Below, in pieces: positions 7,447-16,071 of a stretch of 64,000 nt of DNA (positions within the stretch are counted from its first letter, which is position 1; every line of letters begins with the position of its first letter). The position numbers and the translations under genes are program-made. Under the pieces are notes generated by a model. The model did no database searches, was not told the DNA's origin, and saw only the letters and a program-made list of their open reading frames with translations. This DNA comes from JAEUIZ01 sp046155605 (GTDB lineage: Bacteria > Planctomycetota > Phycisphaerae > Phycisphaerales > UBA1924). The stretch covers positions 62,001-126,000 of the forward strand of contig JBJXFQ010000101.1 in NCBI GenBank assembly GCA_046155605.1, written 5' to 3'.

Positions 7447-10400
7447 TGCCACGTCTCACGGACGACATCCCGAGCTGGGTGGGCTCGTATGTGGGCCTGC
7501 CGTTCCTCGAGCACGGGCGTGACCGCGGCGGCGTCGACTGCTGGGGCCTGCTCCGGCTGGTGTACGCCGAGCGGTACGGCATCTTCCTGCCGAGCCACCA
7601 CGACGGCTACGCGGGCACGGACGACGCCCCGGGCATCACGGCGGTGCTCGACGCGGAGTTGGGCCTCGGGGTCCGCTGGCGGCCTCGTGGCCCCGGCGTC
7701 AGGCTCGGGGACGCCCTGCTCTTCCACGTGGCCGGCGTGCCGCACGTGGGCGTGGCGGTCGGACGGGGCCGGATGCTCCACTGCCGGCGTGGCTCGGACT
7801 CGTGCGTCGAGCGGTTCGACGTCGGAACCTGGTCGCCGCGGCTGGGTGGCGCGTTCGAGTTCGTCGGCCCCGTGATGATCGCGGGGCGGCTCTCGCCGCT
7901 CCGACCCGACGTCACGCGGGTCGAGCTGCCGGCGGGGGGATCGATCTCCGAGCTGATGGCGGCGGCGGGCATCAAGGCCTCGCCGTTCCTTCAGGTCTGG
8001 ATCGGCGATCGCCGCGTCCCGCGGGAGCACTGGGACTCGGTGCGGCCAAGGCCCGGGCGGAGCGTCAGGATCGCGGCCGTGCCCGCCGGTGGCGGCGGCG
8101 ACGGGGAGGAGAGCGGCGGCAAGACGGCGCTCCGCGTAATCCTCGTGATCGCGGTCGTGGCCCTGGCGATCTGGACTGGCGGGGCGGCGGCGGGCGCGCT
8201 GACAGCCGCGGGATACTCCGCGTCAGCAGCGGCCGTCGCCCAAGGCGTCGTCGCTGCCAGCGTCACGCTCGCGGGCACGCTCGCCATCAACGCGCTCATC
8301 CCGCCGCCCAAGCCAAGGCTCTCCGACAACTCGAGCCCGCTCAACAGCCCGACCATCACCGGAGCCAGGAACGAGCTCCGGCCCTATGGCGTCGTGCCCA
8401 CCGTGCTCGGCACCCACCGCATGGCCCCGCTCTACGGCGCCAAGCCCTACACCGAGATCGTCGGCGATGACCAGTACCTCCGCGTGCTCTTCATCCCCAG
8501 CACCGGCCCCGTCGAGATCTCCGACCTCAAGATCGGCGACACCCCGCTCTCGGAATACGAGGGCGTCGAGGTCGAGGTCAGAGGCGGCCGCGCCGGGGAC
8601 GCGCCGCTCTCGATCTACCCCGGCGTCGTGCTCGAGGACTCGACCTCCCTGCTGCTCGAGCAGATCGCCGGCTGGTCGCTCCGCACCACGGACACCGCCG
8701 CCGACGAGGTCTCGATCGATCTCACCTGGCCCCAAGGCCTCGTCGAGTTCGACTCCCGCGGCCGCCGCAAGCTCCGCACCGTCTCCCTCGACGTCGAGTA
8801 CTCGCCCACGGGCGCGAACGCCTGGACGACGATCAACGGGTCGTCTCCTGACTTCACCCGCGGCATGGACTTCCTCTTCCGCACCCCGGAGAACATCTTC
8901 GGCGGGGAGGGCGAGCACGCCGGCGATGTGCAATGGGGCCTCGGGTTCTCCGGCACCAAGCCCGCGTACCTTCCCGCCACCGGTTACTCCTGGGAGGTCG
9001 AGGGGTATGTCTACGCCGAGCGGGATTTCCTGTACCTCGAGCGGACCTACGAGTTCGCCATCGACTGCAGCGACGCCGGCGAGCTCTGGGTCGATGACCA
9101 GCTCGTCGCCAGTTGGTATGGCTCCCACTCCACGGCCGGCGGGGCAACGCCCGTCTTCACGCACACCGGCTCGATCGACCTCCTCCGCGGGTGGCACAAG
9201 ATCAAGGTCCGCATCGAGTGCCGCTCGACGACGGGCGCGGTCGCGATCGGCTGGAAGATCCCCGACGAGACCACGTTCGTGCCCATCCCCGCGAGCTCGC
9301 TGGCGTCACGGGCCAGCGACGGCGTTCTCTATCGCGGCAAGCTCGCCTACCGCTGGTTCGACACGTCCAGGTACCTGCACACGATCTTCGTCCAGGCCGA
9401 CCGCCCCGAGCAGATCCGTCGCTCGCTCTCCTGGGCCGTGCCCCGCGGGCAGTACGACGTCCGCATCCGCCGCGTGACGCCGGACACCTCCAGCGACCGC
9501 ATCCTGGACAAGGTCTACTGGACCGCTCTCCGAACCATCCGCGCCCAGGACCCCGTCAAGCCCAAGGGCGTGGCGAAGATCGCCCTCCGCATCCGCGCCA
9601 CCGACCAGCTCAACGGCGTCGTGGACCAGCTCAACTGCGTGGTGCGGTCGATCCTGCCGGATTGGGACGCCGCGCTGGGACGCTGGGTGCTCCGCGCCAC
9701 GAACAACCCCGCGTCGTGCTATCGCGCCGTGCTCCAGGGCCGCGGCAACGCGCGTCCCGTCCCCGACGAGCGGATCGACCTCGCCGAGCTCCAGGCCTGG
9801 CACGAGGCCTGCGCCGCCGCCGGCTTCGAGTTCAACGGCGTGCTCGACTTCGCGGGCACGGTATTCCAGCGGCTCGCCGACATCGCGGCAACGGGCCGCG
9901 CGTCGTTCGGGATGCGGGACGGCAAGTACTCGATCGTCCGCGATCGCGTGCAGAGCGTGCCGGTGCAGCACTTCACACCGAGGAACTCCGCGGGGTTCAA
10001 GGGCCGGAAGGCCTTCCCCGATCTACCCCACGCGCTCCGCATCCGGTTCCTCAACGAGAACGTCGGGTACCAGCAGGATGAGCGGATCGTCTATGACGAC
10101 GGCTGGACCGCCGCCACCGCCACGAAGTTCGAGACGATGGAGCTCTTCGGCGTGACGCTGGCGGCACAGGTCTGGAAGCACGGGCGCTACCTCATTGCCT
10201 CGGCCCGGCTCCGCCCGGAGGTCTACGAACTCTCGACCGACATCGAGCACCTGGCCTGCACCCGGGGCGACCTGGTCCTGGTCACCCACGACGTGCCGCT
10301 CTGGGGCCTCACGTTCGGGCGCGTCGTCGCCCTTGTGCTCGACCAGGCCAACAACCTCATTGGTCTCCGCCTCGACGAGCTCGTGACAATGGACGCCACC

Positions 10401-12089
10401 GAGGCCTACGTCATCCGCGTTCGGCTGGAGGACGGCACGAGCTGGATCCGCCCGGTCACGACGGTCGCCGGCGAGTCGATGGAGGTCGCGATCGGGCCGG
10501 TGAGCGCCAACGACCCCAGGCCCAAGGTCGGCGATCTCTGGATGTTCGGTCGCCAGACCTCGGAGAGCCGCGAGCTCATCGTCAAGTCGATCGAGGTGGA
10601 CAAGGACCTGGGCGCCCGCCTCGAGCTCGTCGATCACGCGCCGGCCGTCCACCAGGCCGATCAGGGTCCGATCCCGCCCTTTGATCCGGGCATCTCGCTC
10701 CCGCCGGTGTGGTCGAACGGTCCCGACGCGCCGGTCATCGAGAGCATCCGCTCCGACGACTACGTCATGATCCGCGAGCCAGACGGCTCGCTCCGAGACC
10801 GGATGCTCATCACGCTCCGCCGGCCCAGCGGCACGCGGCCGATCGCGAACGCGGCCCAGGTCCGCATCCGGCCCATCCCCGCGCCCGGAGCGCCGGGTGA
10901 GGGACCGTGGATGCACCTGCCGCTCGTGCCCATCGACGATAACCAGATCTCGGTCGAGCGGGTCGAGGCGGGGATCACCTACCAGATCAGGCTCCGCACC
11001 GTGACGGCGAGCGGCCTGGCCTCGGCCTGGGTGAGCGCGGAGCACACGGTGATCGGCAAGACGCTGCCGCCCCCGGACGTGCAGAGCTTCAACGTGCAGC
11101 GGCTCTCCGACGGCACACGCCGCTTCACCTGGGACTTGGGCACGATCCCGCCCGACATCGCCGGCGTCGTGATCCGCTACAGCACCGGCGGCGAGGGCCG
11201 CCAATGGGCACAACTCGCGCCGCTCCACCAGGGCATCCTGGAGGGTGCCTCGCCCACCGACCTCAACGTGCCGTCGTCGGGCCTCTGGACCTTCGGCATC
11301 AAGATGGTGGACACCAGCGGCAACGAGTCACGCAACGCCGTGCTCATCGACCGCACACTCGGGCCGGCGAGGCAGGAGGGCATCGCGGTCTCCGTCGACG
11401 CCAAGGCCGACGGCTGGCCGGGGACCAAGACGGGCTGCTACGTCAGCAACGACCGGACCCTCGTCGCCGCCGGACGCGAGCGGTGGGACACGCTGGCGTC
11501 GATCTACGGCGTCACGACCTGGGCGCAGTACTCGTCCTGGACCCTGGACCCCACCACGCCCATCGTCTACCAGCAGGCGATCGACGCCGGCTTCGTCTTC
11601 GAGTTCGAGCCCGCGGTCGTCATCCAGGCCGACGGCGTCCGTGTCGTCGAGGTGGACCACTCGCTCGACGGCGTGACCTGGGCGGGCTGGGCCACGATCG
11701 AGAGCTATTCCAATCTGACGATCCGCGCGCGGCATGTGCGGTTCCGCGTCACGCTCTCGATCGGCCTTGGCGCCACGATCCCCATCCTCCGCGAGCTCGT
11801 GATGCAGCTGCGGGCGCCGACGATCGAGGCCGAGATTCAGGACCTGGTCACCTCCGCCGTCATCTCCCAGCTGCGATACGGCGTGGGCGACGTCGCCCTG
11901 CCGATCCCCATCGCCACGTTCGCGGCGGTCAGGAACGTGGCCCTCTCGTTCAACGGCATGGGCGCGGGCTGGACCTGGGAGCTCGTGAATCGGAATGTGT
12001 CGCCAGGCCCGCGGGTGCGGCTCTACAACCCGGCGGGCGTGCTCGCCGACGCCACGATCGACGCGATCGTCCGAGGCATCGCGCTCTAA
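7446..12089 (+). CDS. Tail tip fusion: NlpC/P60 peptidase, J-like central tip protein, PA14 and Fn3-like domains
   Basis: This 1547-residue protein combines activities that lambda splits among K, I and J. Residues 1-140 are an NlpC/P60 cysteine peptidase, with C32 in VDCWGLLR and H100 in PHVGV as likely catalytic residues, expected to cut peptidoglycan during DNA entry. Residues about 145-225 resemble a gpI-like segment; 229-290 are Ala/Val-rich and hydrophobic like the I/J boundary. Residues about 300 onwards match J-type tip proteins (RPYGVVPTVLGTHRM). A PA14 domain (about 505-620) with Trp and Gly strands is inserted, suggesting carbohydrate binding. Residues about 1090-1310 look like fibronectin III repeats; the C-terminal 200 residues probably contact fibres. 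Confidence 0.85.
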   Translation: MPRLTDDIPSWVGSYVGLPFLEHGRDRGGVDCWGLLRLVYAERYGIFLPSHHDGYAGTDDAPGITAVLDAELGLGVRWRPRGPGVRLGDALLFHVAGVPHVGVAVGRGRMLHCRRGSDSCVERFDVGTWSPRLGGAFEFVGPVMIAGRLSPLRPDVTRVELPAGGSISELMAAAGIKASPFLQVWIGDRRVPREHWDSVRPRPGRSVRIAAVPAGGGGDGEESGGKTALRVILVIAVVALAIWTGGAAAGALTAAGYSASAAAVAQGVVAASVTLAGTLAINALIPPPKPRLSDNSSPLNSPTITGARNELRPYGVVPTVLGTHRMAPLYGAKPYTEIVGDDQYLRVLFIPSTGPVEISDLKIGDTPLSEYEGVEVEVRGGRAGDAPLSIYPGVVLEDSTSLLLEQIAGWSLRTTDTAADEVSIDLTWPQGLVEFDSRGRRKLRTVSLDVEYSPTGANAWTTINGSSPDFTRGMDFLFRTPENIFGGEGEHAGDVQWGLGFSGTKPAYLPATGYSWEVEGYVYAERDFLYLERTYEFAIDCSDAGELWVDDQLVASWYGSHSTAGGATPVFTHTGSIDLLRGWHKIKVRIECRSTTGAVAIGWKIPDETTFVPIPASSLASRASDGVLYRGKLAYRWFDTSRYLHTIFVQADRPEQIRRSLSWAVPRGQYDVRIRRVTPDTSSDRILDKVYWTALRTIRAQDPVKPKGVAKIALRIRATDQLNGVVDQLNCVVRSILPDWDAALGRWVLRATNNPASCYRAVLQGRGNARPVPDERIDLAELQAWHEACAAAGFEFNGVLDFAGTVFQRLADIAATGRASFGMRDGKYSIVRDRVQSVPVQHFTPRNSAGFKGRKAFPDLPHALRIRFLNENVGYQQDERIVYDDGWTAATATKFETMELFGVTLAAQVWKHGRYLIASARLRPEVYELSTDIEHLACTRGDLVLVTHDVPLWGLTFGRVVALVLDQANNLIGLRLDELVTMDATEAYVIRVRLEDGTSWIRPVTTVAGESMEVAIGPVSANDPRPKVGDLWMFGRQTSESRELIVKSIEVDKDLGARLELVDHAPAVHQADQGPIPPFDPGISLPPVWSNGPDAPVIESIRSDDYVMIREPDGSLRDRMLITLRRPSGTRPIANAAQVRIRPIPAPGAPGEGPWMHLPLVPIDDNQISVERVEAGITYQIRLRTVTASGLASAWVSAEHTVIGKTLPPPDVQSFNVQRLSDGTRRFTWDLGTIPPDIAGVVIRYSTGGEGRQWAQLAPLHQGILEGASPTDLNVPSSGLWTFGIKMVDTSGNESRNAVLIDRTLGPARQEGIAVSVDAKADGWPGTKTGCYVSNDRTLVAAGRERWDTLASIYGVTTWAQYSSWTLDPTTPIVYQQAIDAGFVFEFEPAVVIQADGVRVVEVDHSLDGVTWAGWATIESYSNLTIRARHVRFRVTLSIGLGATIPILRELVMQLRAPTIEAEIQDLVTSAVISQLRYGVGDVALPIPIATFAAVRNVALSFNGMGAGWTWELVNRNVSPGPRVRLYNPAGVLADATIDAIVRGIAL

Positions 12090-12090
12090 C

Positions 12091-12109
12091 CCCGCGGCCT
12101 TCGTGCGGG
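12091..12109 (+). terminator. Hairpin after the tail tip gene
   Basis: CCCGC and GCGGG arms flank a nine-base loop directly after the stop codon. No T tract follows, so intrinsic termination is uncertain. The next promoter's -35 element begins one base later. Confidence 0.35.
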
Positions 12110-12137
12110 TTGACCCGCCGGCTGGCTCGCGAAGTAT
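12110..12137 (+). promoter_or_regulatory. Phage promoter with -35 and -10 (motif copy 3)
   Basis: TTGACC (12110-12115) and AAGTAT (12132-12137) are 16 bases apart, a good sigma-70 layout. The -10 is followed by GCAACGCGAGGTC, a variant of the shared phage motif. It lies about 42 bases before the glycine-rich fibre gene. Confidence 0.5.
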
Positions 12138-12178
12138 GCAACGCGAGGTCGATTCCGCACTCGCACGGAGCCCCACCC

Positions 12179-12970
12179 ATGGCATGGCCAACCTCGCCCG
12201 GATTCACGACCGCCAACGTTGACGCCCCCGGCGACAACCCCTCGGTCGCCCGCGTCGACATCAAGGACGCGATGGATGACCTCACCGACGTCATCAACGG
12301 CCGGGGCCAGGCCAGCGGCGTGGCCTCCCTCGACGGCACGTCGAAGGTGCCGACGGGGCAGCTGCCGGTGATCCCGCTGGCGAACCTGCCGGTGCTGCCG
12401 ATCGCGAGCGGCCTCGTCGCGTGGAACGCGCCGGGCACGTACAGCTGGACCGTTCCCGCGGGCGTGACCAGGCTGATCGCCCACTGCTGGGGCGGAGGAG
12501 GAGGAGGAGGCTGGACCGTCTCTGGCACGCATGGCGGGGGCGGGGGCGCGGCGGGCGGGGCGATCAAGGTCTGGACGGTCACGCCCGGCGACACCGTCAA
12601 CATCGTCGTGGGGGCCGGAGGCCAGGGTGGCCAGATCGGCGGGTCCTCGATGGACGGCCAGGACGGTGCCGCGTCGACGGTCACCATCGGTGGCACGTCG
12701 ATCACCGGGCATCCCGGCTTTGGAGGCCTCGCGGTCGGGAGCACGGCGGGCGGGATCGGCGGTCACGGTCAGAACGGCGACCTCACGCTCGGCGGCGGCA
12801 CGGCGGGCAGCGGCATCACGTCGACGATGGGCGGGATCGGCGGGAGCAATGCCGTCGCCGGCAGCGCCCCCAACGTCAACGCCTGGGGCGGCGGCGGCGG
12901 TTACGGCTCGGGCAACGGCGGCAACCACGCCAGCGACGGCCTGCACGGGCTCGTGTACATCTACTGGTGA
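12179..12970 (+). CDS. Glycine-rich tail fibre/adhesin protein
   Basis: The 263-residue product has an N-terminal helical part (about 1-60) likely to dock on the tail tip, a short linker, and then WNAPGTYSWTVPAGVTRLIAHCWGGGGGG (about residue 80 on), the known start of glycine-rich phage receptor-binding domains. The remainder is mostly Gly with GGxGG motifs forming polyglycine-type helices, ending in GLVYIYW. Such tips determine receptor specificity and vary fast. It is the last rightward gene and converges with the leftward beta-helix gene five bases away. Confidence 0.75.
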   Translation: MAWPTSPGFTTANVDAPGDNPSVARVDIKDAMDDLTDVINGRGQASGVASLDGTSKVPTGQLPVIPLANLPVLPIASGLVAWNAPGTYSWTVPAGVTRLIAHCWGGGGGGGWTVSGTHGGGGGAAGGAIKVWTVTPGDTVNIVVGAGGQGGQIGGSSMDGQDGAASTVTIGGTSITGHPGFGGLAVGSTAGGIGGHGQNGDLTLGGGTAGSGITSTMGGIGGSNAVAGSAPNVNAWGGGGGYGSGNGGNHASDGLHGLVYIYW

Positions 12971-12974
12971 GCCA

Positions 12975-14894
12975 TCACGGGTGGATGGCGAGTGAGAGGT
13001 CCATCCGCCGCCGGCTGCTCGCAGACCCGCCGCCAGCGCCGGACGACGCCGGATACTGGTAAGCGCCGATGCTGCCCGGGTGGATGTACAGCTGGCCGTT
13101 GATCCCGACGCTGGGCACGAGGTCCGACGTGTTGCGGACCAGGTTCCTCAGCGACGACGATGGTCCAAGCGAGCAGTCCGTCGGCGTGTTCGTGAAGGGC
13201 TGGGCGCCCAGGACGCGGCCGTTCTGGTCAACGCCGGCGACCCACTGAGCGGCGGACTCGATCGAGGGATCGGCGGAGTACCTGCCCGTGGCGATGCCGT
13301 AGTAGGCGTTGTCCTCGAAGTCGTGGTTGGCGGCACCGCCCGAGAAGACGTCCTTCATGCAGAGGCCATAGAGATTGAGGGGGCCGGCGGCGTGGGAGAA
13401 CGCGCTGCCACGGACGCGGAACCGCGAGAACGACTGCTCGTGGTAGTTAAACCACACGCGGAAGTTGGCGGTGCTTTGCACCCCGACGTTCAGGTGGCTG
13501 CTGTTGACGATGATGAACTCGTCCTGGGCGTTGCCCTCGCTGACGGCGTAGAGGTACGTCGAGGTCGCGCCGCTCGCGGCGTCCGTGTTGACGATGAACT
13601 CACAGGCCTCGACGAGCACGCCACGGTAGAACCCGACGTTCCCGCTGAAGCCGAGCGCCATGCCGCCGCGGCCGAAGTCGCCGCCCATGGCAAAGCCGAG
13701 CGAGGGGAACTCGAATCGCACGCGGCAGTACGCGATCGACTCGTAGTGGTCGATGAGGCCGAGCATCCGCACCCGGCCCCGCAGCACGCGGAAGCCGTGG
13801 CTCGTGAACGTCACGGCGGTCACCGCCGACATCAGCTTCGTGTGGGTTGAGTAGGGGACATACGGCTGGGGCGTCGTCTCGGTGTGGTAGGCGGCCAACT
13901 GTTCGGAGACACAGTCCTCGCACTGCACGTCGTCGATGTGCCGGCCGCCGTCGGTGTGCCCGAGGATGCCGATGTGATAGGAGGGACCAACGTAGGGAAT
14001 CTCGACGTTCGCCGGGGTGAGCCAGCGCCGGAACTTCCAGGAGCACCGTCGGAACCGGACGCCGGCGACGCTGGTGGAGCCTGCGTAGGCGACCAGGTAG
14101 GTCCCGCCGCTCCGCATCCCGTCCATCGTCGCGCCCTCGAAGCACGAGGACGAGCCGACCGCGGGGTTGAGGATGCCGCCGGCGTGGCCGCCGCAGTCCC
14201 TCAGGCGGAACGTGCCCCTCGCCCCGAAGTTCCCGGAGCAAGAGTCGAACTTGATGCCGTAGCCCTGGCCGTCGTTCATGTTGAGGCAGAGCGCGGCGTC
14301 GACGTCATCGATGTACGTCTCGCTGCAGGCGACGAACCACGCGGCATTGCCGCCGGCCGTCATGCCGATCCGGAGGTCTCCGCTCCCGGGGTCGATGATG
14401 CCATTGCCCAGGTTGACCCACAATCGCCTTGCGCCGACGTCGAGCCAGATCGACCAGTTCGTGCTCTGGACGCCGATCGCGGAGGTTTCAAGGCGCAGGA
14501 CGCCATAGTTAAATCCATCGCCGTTCACGTTGGCGTCATAGTTCCAGCTGCCACCGGTGAAGAGGTTGAGATCGTGGCCGAGCGGGATGTCCCGATACCA
14601 CGCCCCGTCCTCGGAAGTCCAGGTGCCTGGCCCCCCGCCCATCTCGCTGTCCCTGTACACGCCGAGCACCTCGGCGTTGGTCATGCCCGCCCACTGCTTC
14701 ACGGTCACGTTCGCGGCGTTCTCGATCTTGAAGGGTCGGACTCGCGAGGAGATGTGCACCGTGACGTTGCCGGCGTTGACGAGCAGCACCGGCACGGCCT
14801 TGAACGGGCGCGAGGGGTTGCCCACCTCGCCGGTCGAGTCGTTGCCGGAGTCGCCCTCGACGTAGATGTCGCTGGGCACGGGAACTGGCGGCAT
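12975..14894 (-). CDS. Right-handed beta-helix protein, probable tail spike or fibre
   Basis: This 639-residue protein has many short strand-turn repeats with stacked Asn, Gly and Cys (for example FDSCSGNFGARGTFRLRDCGG, VEACEFIVNT), the pattern of pectate-lyase-like parallel beta-helices. The opening SDIYVEGDSGNDSTGEVGNPSRPFK is the common start of such folds. No signal peptide is present, which fits a virion protein rather than an exported enzyme. A strong GGAGGAG site precedes the ATG. It is encoded opposite to the tail genes and converges with the fibre gene. Depolymerase or receptor-binding activity is inferred; no catalytic residues can be assigned. Confidence 0.7.
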   Translation of the reverse strand: MPPVPVPSDIYVEGDSGNDSTGEVGNPSRPFKAVPVLLVNAGNVTVHISSRVRPFKIENAANVTVKQWAGMTNAEVLGVYRDSEMGGGPGTWTSEDGAWYRDIPLGHDLNLFTGGSWNYDANVNGDGFNYGVLRLETSAIGVQSTNWSIWLDVGARRLWVNLGNGIIDPGSGDLRIGMTAGGNAAWFVACSETYIDDVDAALCLNMNDGQGYGIKFDSCSGNFGARGTFRLRDCGGHAGGILNPAVGSSSCFEGATMDGMRSGGTYLVAYAGSTSVAGVRFRRCSWKFRRWLTPANVEIPYVGPSYHIGILGHTDGGRHIDDVQCEDCVSEQLAAYHTETTPQPYVPYSTHTKLMSAVTAVTFTSHGFRVLRGRVRMLGLIDHYESIAYCRVRFEFPSLGFAMGGDFGRGGMALGFSGNVGFYRGVLVEACEFIVNTDAASGATSTYLYAVSEGNAQDEFIIVNSSHLNVGVQSTANFRVWFNYHEQSFSRFRVRGSAFSHAAGPLNLYGLCMKDVFSGGAANHDFEDNAYYGIATGRYSADPSIESAAQWVAGVDQNGRVLGAQPFTNTPTDCSLGPSSSLRNLVRNTSDLVPSVGINGQLYIHPGSIGAYQYPASSGAGGGSASSRRRMDLSLAIHP

Positions 14895-14923
14895 GGTCTG
14901 TCTCCTCCGTTGCCCCGTGGGGC

Positions 14924-15220
14924 TCAGGGGCGTGGTCGGACCTCGATGATGCGGTTGGGGTCGCGTGGGTCGGGGACGCGGAGGCCCGGGTTCTCGAGCG
15001 CCATCCGCAGGGCTTGCTCGCTCGCGGCGGCCATCGAGTAGAGCGCCGTCTTGGCGCTGGCCAGGTCGTTCTCGTTGCGGCCCATGCGTTCGGAGATGAA
15101 GGTGATCTCAGACTTGAGGCCCGAGAGCTGCTGGCTGAACCACCAGGTGGCCGAGATCGAGATGGAGACCACGGTCAGGGCCGTGCCGAGGGTGATCTTC
15201 GCGTCGGTCGAGAGCTTCAT
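14924..15220 (-). CDS. Small membrane protein with a coiled coil (holin/haemolysin XhlA-like layout)
   Basis: The 98-residue product begins MKLSTDAKITLGTALTVVSISISATWWF, one transmembrane span at about residues 8-28, followed by a heptad-type segment (LSGLKSEITFISERMGRNENDLASAKTAL) and a Pro/Arg tail. The ATG is supported by an AAGGAA site; longer upstream frames lack one. Between two accessory genes and next to a lipoprotein gene, it could belong to a lysis cassette, but no endolysin is present beside it, so holin activity remains a guess. Confidence 0.55.
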   Translation of the reverse strand: MKLSTDAKITLGTALTVVSISISATWWFSQQLSGLKSEITFISERMGRNENDLASAKTALYSMAAASEQALRMALENPGLRVPDPRDPNRIIEVRPRP

Positions 15221-15252
15221 GGGTGGTTCCTTGTGCGGTGCTTGTGGACTGC

Positions 15253-16038
15253 TCAGGCTGCCGAGGGCGCTCCACGCTGGACCTCGCCGCGCTGCAGACG
15301 ATCGACGAGGGCCTTGCCGGCGAGCCCCTGCCACTCGTCGATCAGCGCCTTGTGCGTCTTGATCGCGGCCTTGACCTCGGGCGCGGTCTCGGCGAGCACG
15401 TCGATCGAGTCGACCACCCGCTCCGCCGCGACCTCGGTCTCCCGCAGCTTGGTCTCGGCCTGGTCGGCCCGGCGGCGGAGCCCTCGTTTGCTGATCTGGA
15501 TGGCGCCGGCGCCGACCGCCCCGCCCGCCAGGAGCGACGCCATGAGGCCCGAGACGGCCCCGAACCCCGGAACCGCCTGAGCGCCCGGGATCGCCTGCAC
15601 GAGGTTCCACACCGCCATCCGCTGACGCTGCTGCTGCTCGATCCCACGGATCGCCTCGTCGATCGACCGCTGCATCGCGTCGATCTCGGCGTCACGGGAT
15701 TGCCGCCCCGCGGCAAGCTGCTCGACGACGTCCTGGGCGGAGGCCTCGGTCCGGGCCTGGAGGTCCGCGAGTGCCGAGTCCGCCGTGCCGGCCAGCTTGC
15801 GGGCCTCGATCGCGGCGGTCGTCCGAAGTCGCCGGAGCTCACGCTCGGCGTCCGCCCGCTCCTTGAGGTCCTTGGCCTGCTGCTCCGCGTCGTACCGCGC
15901 CGCCTCCGCGGCGAGCTCGGAGGCGGTCACGCGCCGCTGGCTGAACGGGCTGACGGCTCGCGACTCGAGGAGCTCGCAGCCGCCGGCGCAGAGGCAAAGC
16001 GCGGCCGCGGCGAGCGGCGCGATGAGGCGGAGTGACAT
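15253..16038 (-). CDS. Predicted lipoprotein with long coiled coil
   Basis: The 261-residue product has a signal peptide with lipobox (LCAGGC, Cys at residue 21). Residues about 40-140 form a long charged coiled coil rich in Ala, Glu, Arg and Gln. A Gly/Ala-rich hydrophobic segment lies near residues 155-180 (GLMASLLAGGAVGAGAIQ), followed by more coiled coil. It is led by a copy of the phage promoter motif 28 bases upstream. A spanin-like role connecting membranes during lysis would fit a lipoprotein coiled coil, but the length and the internal hydrophobic segment are atypical. No family is recognised. Confidence 0.55.
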   Translation of the reverse strand: MSLRLIAPLAAAALCLCAGGCELLESRAVSPFSQRRVTASELAAEAARYDAEQQAKDLKERADAERELRRLRTTAAIEARKLAGTADSALADLQARTEASAQDVVEQLAAGRQSRDAEIDAMQRSIDEAIRGIEQQQRQRMAVWNLVQAIPGAQAVPGFGAVSGLMASLLAGGAVGAGAIQISKRGLRRRADQAETKLRETEVAAERVVDSIDVLAETAPEVKAAIKTHKALIDEWQGLAGKALVDRLQRGEVQRGAPSAA

Positions 16039-16052
16039 GGGCGAGCACCTCG

Positions 16053-16071
16053 GTCCACGCGTCGCATACTA
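16053..16071 (-). promoter_or_regulatory. Phage promoter-like motif, copy 4
   Basis: On the minus strand TAGTAT is followed by GCGACGC and GTGGACC, then a GAGGTG ribosome site and the lipoprotein ATG 28 bases from the hexamer. It overlaps the 3' end of the upstream beta-helix gene. Confidence 0.5.

Noticed and set aside
10023..11228. A 401-codon frame antisense to the tail tip gene
   Set aside because: Composition (Asp/Arg/Val/Ala with repeated short motifs) is that of a reverse-complement shadow; no start signal.
13080..15041. Plus-strand frames opposite the beta-helix gene
   Set aside because: No ribosome site, shadow-type composition; the minus frame has beta-helix repeats and a GGAGGAG site.
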